Below, one piece after another: positions 23,805 to 34,320 of a DNA stretch of 64,000 nt. The DNA comes from Cordia subcordata (lineage: Eukaryota; Streptophyta; Magnoliopsida; Boraginales; Cordiaceae). A program made the position numbers and the translations under genes. Location: contig JAPTOF010000016.1 in the NCBI GenBank assembly GCA_028554755.1, positions 1,128,501 to 1,192,500 on the forward strand, in the 5' to 3' direction. Position 1 is the first letter of the stretch. Every line of letters begins with the position of its first letter. The notes under the pieces were generated by a model. The model did not search any database, had not been told where the DNA came from, and saw nothing but the letters and a program-made list of their open reading frames with translations.

Positions 23805-24169
23805 TTAATTGAAAAATAATTATTAAAGTAAAAAAACAGTTTAAATTAAATCATTATATCCTTTTTTTTAGTAAGGGTAAAATAGTAACAAGGATAGTGA
23901 AATTTTATATTTGCCTCCATTTTGGCCAATTTTGGCCAAGTTTTTTGGGCCACAAATTTTTTTTTTCCATATATATTATAGATATTAGATTTACTCTATC
24001 AAATTATAAAACTTTTAATATAGGAAACATCCAAATATATGTTCTAAATCAATCAAAGACTAGACAAAAATTTATAGTTGGATAGCATACATCTGATTAA
24101 GCAAACAACTTAAAGCAATAGCAATTAAGCGGAGATTCTTATTACCAACTTAAAGCAACATTGGACTTC

Positions 24170-24290
24170 AAAAGTATCTTAAGTGGTTAAGACGAATAGT
24201 GACCTGTACTCAAATCTCATGAACGTCGGGAATGAGCTCAAGGTGGAAGGTAAAAAAAAAGAGAGAGAGAGAAAAACTTAAAGCAATATT
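24170..24290 (+). mobile_element. tRNA-derived SINE relic
   Basis: TAAGTGGTTAAGACG resembles an A box and TGTACTCAAATCTCA a B box. An A-rich stretch follows the body. Confidence 0.35.
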
Positions 24291-27200
24291 GTTATTATTA
24301 TTCTTTCTCATCCAAATATATATATATATATATATATATAGTTAATTATCAAGAATTCTCTTTTGTTGCTCAAAGATGATAGGTAAAATGATCAGTTTTA
24401 AACTACTGCAATGTCAGATGTCAGTCAAGGATGGTAATTAGAATTGATGAATTGAATGATGCCGCTTGAATGTCCCACAAGTCAAATTTTCCTTTTCCCT
24501 TCATGAAAGAATAAGCGCACTCAAATGAGATCCGATTTCTTCTCTGATGCAAATTATATAAAGAAATGGAGCGTGCTCTAAAGGCTTAAATATATTCATA
24601 ATTCTATTAAAGAAAATAGGATGGTTTTTCAGTAAAAAAAATTTTAAGTTCAAACTTATATTCCTCCGTTATAAATATTGTCTAATTTTCCGTGACTTGA
24701 GACACGCATTCGAACATATTATTGCACTAAGAAATCTATAACTTTAAAACGAATATAATATCTTAAATGGGCAAAATCGTCCCGAGCAATTAGTCAAGCC
24801 CGGAAGGGTCCATATTGGAGGTAGGCCTCTGAAGATTTGTAATCCAAGAAGCTAATTGTTGTTGTGTTTTCTTTTTTGTCAAAGAGTCGGTCTCAAAGTG
24901 ACGAATCTTCAGTGCTATAAGCCCCCCAGCTAATGTGGTTGAAATTGATCTAGTACTGCCTATTAACGTTTTCCTCGTGACCACTCGATGTTTTTAGTGA
25001 TGCTAATTAAACCTTACTTTTTATTTAAGAAAAAGGCATTGTCTTTTGATTGGGCTCACTTTGTAATAAGCGGCTGCTTTTAAGCTCTTTCTGCATCACT
25101 GATTTGAATATTATTAGCCACCAATAAAACAAAAAATAATGCTGAATTTGGTTGGGAAATAAAATTAGGCTTGGAAAGCTTTAACGTGGGTCTCTACTCT
25201 ACCCACCTATAGCTTTTGCTTTAATGACAACTTACTTTAGGCTGATATTAGACAGACAAATTTTATACATGAGAAAAGCAATCATTTAATATGACCACAA
25301 ATTGGACCAAAAAACTTTAAGTATTTGTAGAAATTTGTAATATTTTGTCTTGTATTAATTTTGTAATAGACAAGAGTATAATCTGTAATGATTTAGATTA
25401 TTTTATTAATATTGTCTGCACAAGTTATATATCAAGAGCTAAATAATTATATTAGTCCTCGTACATATGTCAGTCACACTATGAGAATTGGTCATATCTA
25501 AAATCGTTACCTTAACTGCAAGGGGGACAAGCCGATAATTTGACTCTGATTGCAAAGTATGCATGACAAATTTTAATAATGGTTATCTTTACAGAGGCAA
25601 TCAGAAAGAGAAAGAAAGGACGTGATTGTTTCCGCTTGTGAAAAAGAGAGAACGAGAAGATTGATTTGCCCACATCACAAGATGAGCATTATGCATATAA
25701 GGAAATGAAATTCATTGATTCCAATGTGTTCAATTTGTTCGATAAGAAAAACTATTTTTAATATAGTCATCTGAAAAATTAAATGTCACATCTTTTTTAG
25801 CCAAACAATTAGTTGTTCATATAGCATTTTCACTTTAGGTTAAAGATAGGCATCACTAATCTTTTCATTATCCAAGAACTAGTGGTAGCATTAAGACAGA
25901 TAGTGAGATTGGAATTGACCATTTTATAGTCCCTAATAAATTCTTATCTTCACTTCCATTCTTTGCAAAGTGGTCAAGATGAAGTCTAAAACATAAGCAT
26001 CACTATTATTATAAAGGAACAAAGAATTGATACCACTTTAGGATGCCATCATATCCAAGAAGAATATAGATTGAACACCACCATGAGAATATTTGAAAGT
26101 AGTGAAGCAATAGTTTTTTTGTAGTTATCCATTGAAACATAACATCGCATTTCATATAATTTAAGGTCCACGAGTAAGGCTAGTATTATATGCTTAAAAA
26201 AAAACTATTTTGACTTCAAATCTATTGACTTAAAATGATTAACTCAGATTAACACTTAATATAATATAATCACTTATGATATCATCCACAGATTTGAGAC
26301 ATTAATTTGACATAACCTATAACAACTACAACAGAGACATAAATACACTCGCATTGAGTCATATGAGAAATCCTTTAAGACAAATTAGCGTACTAGGTTA
26401 AACTATTGTGAGTGTTAATTTATAGAACATAAGTATTTCTACTAGTGAAATATTTATGTGGGAGAACATATGAATAAAAATAGTGAATAAATTCATTCCA
26501 AATAACACCTCATGATCATAAGCTAAATAGACAATCATATAAGGCCAAAGATGATTCAAGTTAGGTGGCAAGAGGCTTTCAGGCTTGAAAATGAACCTTA
26601 AAAAAAAGGTCACTTGTCTGGCACTTGCTTTCAAGTTGAAGGTGGTGAAACACAAACAAAAGCCTCGGCCAAGACAACAAACACCTCGAGAATTTGGGAG
26701 CACACTAATTATGCTTTCATTCGCAATTTTCGTTGTCCATCCACTCTGGATCTAGTCAATTTAATGATCACTACGTAATTTATTGTCATAGCAAAATTTA
26801 TATATGATCTAATTATTTCACACACGCGCCCACACATACACATATATAGGTGATTCGGGAAGGGATAATAATATGTAAGGTAATTTCGAGTATTATTATA
26901 TTTGTCTCTTTTACTTGTTTAGTTTTTAACTTTGTAATATAAAAAAATTGACATTCGATATGTACATGGATTCTTATATAAGATTATAAAAATAATTTAC
27001 GCTTAAAGAGCATTAGGGGTCACTATTATTCGAGAGGAATTTCCCACTAATGGAAAATACACAACTAATAGAACACTTGAGAAACACTTTTCATTTTACC
27101 TAACATGATTTCAAAACTCGAAAAATTATTAAACCTCTGTAAATTAAAGAGAGATTATTTTGTATTAAAGTAACTCTAGATAATTTATGTTTTTATGGAA

Positions 27201-27830
27201 CATTTCAAACACGAAGGTTACTGTATAATAGTAATTGTACTAACATTTGGCTATTCAAATTGCATGCTAGGTTACTTTTTTTCCTCCTTATTAAGTATTC
27301 ATCTAAAGAAGAAAATTTTCAAATTGTTTTTTAAACAATATGTATGTAGACATGCACTTCTTAAAAGAGTCCAAATATAGTGCGAAATGATCACCATCTT
27401 TATTGAAAATTAAAGTTAATAAAATAAAAAATGATTAGTAGTTACAAACCTTTGACTGCTTCAATTATCATAGTATTCATAATTCTCAAATAACCTAAGC
27501 TACACAGCTATTTTTCTGTTGAAGACATTGTACTGTGGTAGTTAAAAGGTTACATTACAGGAATTTGTTTAATTCTTCGTTACGCAACACACGAATAGAC
27601 ACAAAACTCACCTACTGATATACGTATGCAAGTGACAGAAAGAGGGAAGATTTGTTGTTCTTCTCAACAACGTGGAACTTTCTAGTCAAAAGTTTTTTAA
27701 ACTCACATTGCACTCGTCAAATCTTAAAACAAATAATCTTATTCAAATGAAGCGCAGTTCAAATTATAGCACAAGATGATGCTCGCTAAAATTAACATTA
27801 AAAGATTTATTTTACTGGCTCACTTGAAAC

Positions 27831-27831
<1 letters not shown>
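24291..27831. other. AT-rich spacer
   Basis: No gene is recognised. An (AT)n tract is at about 24316-24340. Minus-strand frames at 24790-24984 (64 residues) and 26398-26703 (101 residues) show no known motif or gene context. Confidence 0.5.

Positions 27832-27901
<70 letters not shown>
27832..27901. repeat. (AT)n microsatellite, about 70 bp
   Basis: An uninterrupted AT run, about 300 bp before the MULE. Confidence 0.9.
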
Positions 27902-27902
<1 letters not shown>

Positions 27903-28343
27903 CTCATAACCTATTGGAAGAGGAGATTGTTAGTCAAAAAATAAATAAATAAATAAATAAAAAGCGTCCTTGGATCTCTCAATGTTTTCATATAATTGGC
28001 CAAAATTCGCGTCCATAGTAGATCACCAATCTTTTTCAGTCCCATATCCTAACGTGGACCATGGGATTGCCGACATAAATCAGTCTATAGAAATCGTAGG
28101 TACCAAATAATTGAACTCCCAAGATATGATTGATGGTACAGTCTCCCATTTTCTTAATTGCCCAGAAAATTGAATCCTTAATTTTCAAAATCTTTGTCCC
28201 TTCAATTCATTTGGATTTTTTTTTTACAAATAACACAATTTAAATATTTAATTTCAAAAATAGTCTTATTTTGGGTTGGTTTGCAAAAATAGCACTTTTG
28301 GTTTTTGAATAAATGAAATAGGCAATTCAAAAAACAAAAATAT

Positions 28344-28451
28344 GCACAATAAATATCGTGTTGTTGCAGAAGATATTTCGACTTTTGAATAGTTGAAATC
28401 GGCTATTCAAAAGTCGAAATATCTTCTGTAATGGCACGATATTTATTGTGC
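28344..28451. repeat. 108-bp foldback inside the MULE
   Basis: Two 49-nt arms (28344-28392 and 28403-28451) are inverted copies with 45 of 49 positions paired and a 10-nt spacer. All four mismatches fall in one 6-nt patch. The inner 26 nt, ending in TTTTGAATAG, pair perfectly. Confidence 0.85.
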
Positions 28452-28516
28452 CTCGATTTTCACATTTTCGGCTATTGAATAGCCGAATTTGGCTATTCAA
28501 AAGCCGATCATTTCAG

Positions 28517-28524
28517 TATAAATA
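28517..28524 (+). promoter_or_regulatory. TATA box inside the MULE left arm
   Basis: TATAAATA is followed by a C-run and a CT-rich leader, directed into the element. MULE ends commonly carry promoters. Confidence 0.45.
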
Positions 28525-28904
28525 CCCCCCTTCTTCTTCTTCTTCCCCACCCGAGCCCCAAAGATTTTTTCCCCCTTGTTTTACCCCACCATTTTTTAGC
28601 CACAAAACTCAAAATCTCTCACAAAAAGCTTGAAGCCTAGGATTTTGCCTCTTATTGTGAGTTTTTTCAAGTTTTTACCGATTTAAATTATTATTTTTTA
28701 CGTTTTTTTGAAGTTGTTTCACGTATATGTATGTTTCATATGTATGTATAGTTGTATATATTGTATATATGTATATATTCATGATGTGCATGTACATATA
28801 TGTTGTGCATGTTTATATTACATATAAAATGGGTGATATGATTATTGATGTTATTGTCGTGTAGTTTAATTTTAGATATTGACATTTTAATCACCACGTT
28901 TAAA

Positions 28905-29280
28905 TTATTATTATTTAAAATATTATTATTATTATTGAAATTATTATTATTATTATTATTATTGAGATTATTATTACATTGTTATTGTTATTATTTTCAA
29001 TATAATAATAATAATAACAATTTTGATAATAATAATAGTAATTATTATTGTTATTATTATTATTATTATTGGTATTATTATTATTGTTTATTATTATTAT
29101 TATTATTATTATTGTTGTTGTTGTTGTTGTTATTATTATTATTGTTATTATTATTATTAGTTTTATTATTCTTATTCTTATTGTTATTATTATTAGTTTT
29201 ATCATTATTATTGGCATTATTATTATTATTAGTTTTATTATTCTTATTCTTATTGTTATTATTATTAGTTTTATCATTAT
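28905..29280. repeat. TTA/AAT trinucleotide expansion in the MULE
   Basis: An interrupted trinucleotide array, mainly TTA with CTT and GTT variants. It includes two nearly identical blocks at about 29156-29210 and 29226-29280. On the minus strand it extends the transposase region as Asn-rich text. Confidence 0.9.
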
Positions 29281-29760
29281 TCGTTGCCATGTCATCGCCT
29301 TCGTCTCGGTATCCAGTAAAATTTCCATCCAAATCAGGGACACCTTCGTCATAAGGAGTACCATTGACTGTCTAGAAAATGTACACGTCATCCGTGTCTA
29401 CGTCCACATAAACATCCGTCGTGCACATGTAATTGGGATGACAAGCAATCTTGCACATGTCCCACAACTCTTCATCGAACTGACTACACTAACGCTGAAA
29501 TACGGATATTGGGAGTTGATGAGTGCTGATTGAAAATGGTGATGCAACACAACTCTATCCACGCCGTAACACAAATTGAGCTTCTCATATACACTGTAAA
29601 TGAACTCATCGTACGACATTTCTTCTGTTATTTTGACTTTGCGCCTTGGCTTTGTAGTATCATACTGTACGCCGAAAGGGCCATTTATTTTTTGTCCTCC
29701 ACAACGTAAAATAACAGTTACTGCGTTTGGATTCATATTATTTTTAGGATTTGATATCAA
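29281..29760 (-). pseudogene. MULE transposase N-terminal fragment
   Basis: A frame starting at 29760 encodes 120 residues. It includes VTVILRCGGQ, the GVQYD patch and MSYDEFIYSVYEKL, the kind of N-terminal region seen before the DDE domain in plant Mutator-like transposases. It ends at 29398. After a frame change the text continues as DLDGNFTGYRDEGDD (about 29330-29285) and runs into Asn repeats. The catalytic MULE domain and SWIM zinc finger are missing. A TATATAA on the minus strand (29921-29927) with a C-run after it may have been its promoter. Confidence 0.65.
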
Positions 29761-29920
29761 ATATTGGGTGGTTTACAAATATAATTTTTTGGGGTTTCAA
29801 ACCTTTTGGCCAAGTTGAAATGACATAATAACAAAACATATGCAAGTTATTTTTTGCTAGCAATAGGCTAAAAAAAACTTTCGCAAGAATGCTTGCAAGA
29901 AACGAGAAGGAGGAGGGGGT

Positions 29921-29927
29921 TTATATA
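29921..29927 (-). promoter_or_regulatory. TATA box of the MULE transposase fragment
   Basis: TATATAA on the minus strand, followed by a CCCCC-rich leader. It lies about 160 bp upstream of the fragment's first ATG. The layout mirrors the TATA box of the opposite arm. Confidence 0.45.
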
Positions 29928-30370
29928 ACTATTCGTGATGCTGAGTTTGTTAGTTCAATATCCGAAATGTATATTTCGGCTTTTCAATAAACGAATATGG
30001 CTGCTACTTTCTCAGTCACATATTGATAGATGAGAAGTAGGAATGACGGGACAAACTTTCGGCTATTAATTAGCTATTCAAAACCAGGAATCTGCCAGGT
30101 TGCCAGGGGAATATATGTTACAGGATATTTCGGCTGTTGAATAGCCGAAAATAGGTATCGGCTATTTAAAAACCGAAATCGATTTTTCAACGACCGAAAG
30201 TAGTACGTAGCCTGCCAGCGTGTAAAAAGCTAGTTTCGCGGTAGTTGAATTGCCTATTTCGTTTATTCAAAAACCAAAAGTGCTAGTTTTGAAACCCAAC
30301 CCGAAACAGGGCTATTTTTGAAATTAAATATTTAAATTGTGTTATTTGTAAAAAAAAACCCAATTCATTT

Positions 30371-31790
30371 TTCTTGTCTTTAATAAGTCTATATATGTGT
30401 GTAGATATATAGGCATACTATTGGCATTGCAAGCGTATCGGCGCGTCAATGCTACTTGGCTTGTACGAGTAGGTTAGATCCCTACGAGAGCAGCAATGTC
30501 CTTCTATACTTGCCTCTCCATTATCAGTCTACCGTCCAAGAACTTATTTTGTCTCGGGCGGTTAGTCGATTTCCCGTATTCCATACCTACAAAGAGAGTA
30601 TTATACAGATTCGAATATGAATTTGTTATATTCTTCTCTCTCCTTATTCTCTTCCTCCCCAACCACACCACAAGAAAAAATATTTTCTCCTTTAATTATG
30701 AGATTAATATATTGATTAGCTTTTCCCTTAGGTTGAAAAGCTTTCCCTAAAATCCAAAGAATAATTCGAATGCTGTGAATGCAAAAGTATGAGATAATGT
30801 TTCCAAAAAAAGATTTTATTGATCATAAAGTTCGTAACATGTCCTTGATCTCAAAAGGATGCTTACTATATCAAATCATTCTCCATAATCTGATAAGAAT
30901 TGCTAAATTAAATATTCCAATGAAAATTGATAGAGGAAGAAATATCCAAGTTTTAGTTTCCAATTCAATTCACTTGGCTTATTCCACCAACAGACAAAAG
31001 AAACTTTTCCAGGACTATCATAATTGATACTATCGCGTGTAAAAGTAAAACTAGATATTATAAAAATTAACTTTTATGTATATATCATAAAACCAACTTT
31101 AAACCTATAAAACTCTCAATCTTCATGTCTTAATAAATGGTAATAGTTGGAGTCGGATGTTGCTCAATAATCAGATTGGATCCGGTGTTTGAATTGTAAG
31201 GCGATTCTTTCAGTAAAAATTTATCAATTGATAATTAGACTTCACTAAATATCTAATGATTAAATTTTACTAATTGAATTTTTTATGTATAAGAAAAAAC
31301 CAACTTTCAATCTCCAAACTACAATTTCCAAACCTAAAGTTCAACAAAAATATCTTGGTCTGATTCACAGAGTCCAATGGTCACTTTAACATTTTCACAT
31401 TTTCACATTTTCTTTTTTCTTTCTTTTGTGCATGTGTGTGTGTGTTTGGGTGGTTTCAAAACCACGGCTGTTATAGTCCAATTTTTTCAACTAAATTGTC
31501 AAGCAGTCAAACCGCCCAAGAACAGTGCAAATGAGCAAATTGTCTACGTGAACTTCTCTCACTCTCACCTTCCACTTACCACATGCCACGTTTTCTGTTC
31601 ACCACCAAAACTGGAAAAATACCGGAAAAAAGAAATTCCCAGAGCAAAAAAAATAAATTAATAATAAATAAATAAATAATCCCATACCACATAAACCACG
31701 TGGCAAAAATCTATTTACTAGTGTTAAAAAAAAAAAAGAAAGAAAGAATAGCCGACACCAGCCCTCACACACACAGAGTCATGTCGGTGA
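30371..31790. other. Spacer between the MULE and the small gene
   Basis: No gene is recognised. Short frames at 30496-30750 and 30779-31027 show no motif. Poly-A/T and AATA runs occur near 31650-31740. Confidence 0.5.
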
Positions 31791-31799
31791 TTAGACTCC

Positions 31800-31809
31800 T
31801 ATATTAAAA
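31800..31809 (+). promoter_or_regulatory. Possible TATA box of the small gene
   Basis: TATATTAAAA about 300 bp upstream of the main start codon. A leader from about 31835 would contain the short ORFs at 31926-31993. Confidence 0.45.
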
Positions 31810-31925
31810 AGGGCAAAATCAAACCATAGTGGCATAACGGATTAAAGCACGCTCTCATCTATTTCTGCTTCTATTAAGCTACAAGGAGGGAAAACACTCC
31901 TCCCAAGACTCTCTTCAACATCTCC

Positions 31926-31979
31926 ATGCACAATCTCATAAGTGCATGGTCTCGGGAGATTTTATGCGACTTTTTTTAG
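31926..31979 (+). other. Upstream ORF in the leader of the small gene
   Basis: ATG to TAG gives the 17-residue peptide MHNLISAWSREILCDFF. The start codon lies in the left arm of a perfect 8-bp inverted repeat, CCATGCAC and GTGCATGG, with a 10-nt loop. A second uORF (31946-31993) begins in the right arm in another frame. Such uORFs could lower translation of the main frame. Transcription of this part is inferred. Confidence 0.4.
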
Positions 31980-32105
31980 GCTACAGTATTTAAAAACGCA
32001 ATTTCGACAAATCACAAGAATCGTTTTTGGTAGAGTTATATTAAGAGAATAGGTCTGGCTGGGTTAGGAGGAGGGAATCAGAGGAGGAAGGTGAAGAAGA
32101 AAGTG

Positions 32106-34320
32106 ATGGAATGGTGGCAGAAGATGGTGGTGCCTGTTAGAAGAGCTTGGGTTGCGGTTTCTTCCCGGGTTAAGGGCCGGAAAAACGGTACGTTAATCGT
32201 TCTTTACCTCTTCCTCGCCATCCTATATACAACTAATACTTTGTTACGCGTTTATAATTAATATAAGTGTTAAATTAATCTGAGTGCTTTAAGAAACTCT
32301 CGTTTCAAGCCTTTTTTTTTTCTTTTTTTTTTTTTTCCGAAGGGAGGCAAAAGCCAATTATACCAAACAAAAACTAGTTTAGGTGAGGTAACTCCACGAA
32401 AATCATCCCCCGGAAGAGATTTTCGCTTGAGTCTTTATTATCAAATTTGCAGTCCCTGCGCTTCATGTTTATTATGCAACACAATATGTAGAATAGCTCA
32501 TATATATGTACATGTGTGTGTCTAGATATATATATATATTTGTAATTTGGTAGGATTTTTTTTGATTTTGGATATACATAGATTGCAATTACCTCTTATA
32601 AAGAGGGTCAGACTTTTTCTTAAATCGCGACACGTAGCGGAGTGAAATAGTTTCTTCCCTGAGGAAATAATTGGATATAATTAATTATTTAAAATTTTTG
32701 CTAATATTTGTCTGGGTAATTATTCAAACGGTTTTCATTGGACGAAATTGGGAAAAAAAAAATGTATTAGTTTAATGAAAGGAGATATATTTTACCCGAA
32801 AATGATAAAGACACGAAAAATCCCCTTCACCAAAAACAAAAACAAAAAACAGAAAAAGAAAAAGTAGGGGAGACAACTAGTGGAAAATCATTATCATTGT
32901 ACGGAAGAGAAGAAACAGATTTGTAAACTAGAAACAATATATGTATGTATGTATTTATAATTATTTCGTGAAATGTGCTGTCTCTTTAATTCAAAGAGTT
33001 GATTCGCTTTTTTTCTGTATTAATTAGTGGCTTTTAAGTTTAACTTGTATAATATTCAACTTGCTAGTACAGTTAACCTGATATTTCACCAAGTAGCCCA
33101 TTTTGTGTCCTTTTAAAAGTACACTGATAATGCATCATACATACAGATTCCACTAGCGGCCGCCTAGGTCCATTAGGATGATTCCAATTAAAAAATATCA
33201 TTAATCCGTGACGTTATAAATTTTATAATAATTTAAACTCAAAGCGTGAATAAATCTCGAGTCTAAAGTCTTGCAAGTAAACCCCCCTTGAGTCTTTCTT
33301 TAATATACTAATTTAATGATATACTGGTAAAAGTACGTTTTATTGGTCACTTTCTCGGGTTGTGGATATTCTAGGTTAGGGTGGGTTAGGTGGGTATATT
33401 TTGGATGGAATAATTCATTTTGTTAGTGCTATGAGTCAAGATGTTTCTCATTTTTTAATTGGTCAAGAAAAAAAAATAAAGGCCTAGAAATAGATTCTGT
33501 TTCTTTGTCAACAACAAAGCATCTGTGTATGTCCTCGAGGGATGTTTTGATGATCAGAATTGAAGTCAAATAAGGCTCATCGCTCAAGTCGAATTCGAAT
33601 TCACTGCTCTGGATTAGTACCCTTGACTTACTTGATTCTCAATATAGAGGACGTGTCACGCACTCAAGGGTTGTCAGTTGACGATCGGACTCCACCAGTA
33701 GTTTTAATGATAGGTCTTAGCTAGTTGAATTTCCCTTGAAGGGGGAAAAAAAAAGGCTGCATATATCTTAGTCCTGAAAAGTCTTTAAGGATATGGTTCT
33801 CTTGTTTCCTCAAAAATCAGAACATAATCCTATGATGATAAGTAGTTCTGGCTCAATCCCCTCATAGTTTTATGTTATGGGGAGATTTAATGACGATGAA
33901 ATGATAATACAGTTATGATGAGAAATAAATCAATCTTTATCTTGCCATCTTCCAAGTATATCATTTTCCTGCACTAGAGAGTAAATGAGACATAAGAACA
34001 AATGTAATAATGAGACATAAGAACAAATGTAATGATGTGTTTATTTCTTCTGGACTTCGAGATCAGAATAAGTTGATGAATAGCTTACAAGCTCCTTTTA
34101 TCGCTGTCGTCTTCTTCCAGGTGCTGGACTCCTAAAACTTCGTGATGATATTCAAACCTGTGGATACCAGGACGTGCAGGTGATGTGGGAAATGCTTAGT
34201 AGACCAGAATCAGCCGTGATGTCTCACTACGCCAAGCGTAAAAGCCGATCGTTTTGGAGGGTATTTGAATGGTCCAACCAGGGTACCGCCTCATCCTTCT
34301 CTACAAATCATGCTGAATAA
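32106..34320 (+). CDS. Small conserved-looking plant protein, 93 residues, unknown function
   Basis: Two exons, 32106-32187 and 34121-34320, join through a GT-AG intron of 1933 bp (ACG|GTACGT and TTCCAG|GT) and give a 93-residue frame. Visible features are an N-terminal MEWWQKMVVPVRRAW stretch, basic RVKGRKNG at the junction, a Cys-containing central part (LRDDIQTCGYQDVQVMWEML), and SFWRVFEWSN near the end. It is rich in Trp, Arg and Lys, with no signal peptide or membrane span. I recall similar short proteins in other eudicots, but no function is known to me. The start is the first in-frame ATG, and the upstream in-frame text lacks another. Both exons are short, so simple ORF calling would miss it. 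Confidence 0.7.
33560..33745 (+). mobile_element. SINE-like relic in the small gene's intron
   Basis: Contains CGAATTCGAATTCACTGC (B-box-like), CCCTTGACTTACTTGATTCT and GGACGTGTCACGCAC, and ends with an A run. The order matches the relics in 4CL intron 3. Confidence 0.5.

Larger units (their letters stand above)
28213..30361. mobile_element. MULE (Mutator-like) element, internally deleted
   Basis: Inverted ends of about 119 bp (28213-28331 and 30243-30361) match closely, sharing for example ACAAATAACACAATTTAAAT. Identical 9-bp flanks AATTCATTT (28204-28212 and 30362-30370) are the target duplication length typical of Mutator-like elements. Inside lie a long foldback (28344-28451), palindromes with the core TTCGGCTATT, a TATA box on each strand pointing inward, an N-terminal transposase fragment on the minus strand, and a TTA/AAT tract of about 370 bp. 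The catalytic part of the transposase is absent, so movement would need help in trans. Confidence 0.88.

Noticed and set aside
24790..24984. Minus-strand 64-residue frame
   Set aside because: It looks balanced in composition but has no known motif, promoter or splice context, so it is not supported as a gene.
26398..26703. Minus-strand 101-residue frame
   Set aside because: No family is recognised and it is isolated in AT-rich DNA; likely chance or unrecognisable transposon debris.
28845..29533. Long Leu/Ile/Val or Asn/Tyr-rich frames in the TTA tract
   Set aside because: They are open only because a TTA/AAT array is free of stops in most frames; they are not genes.
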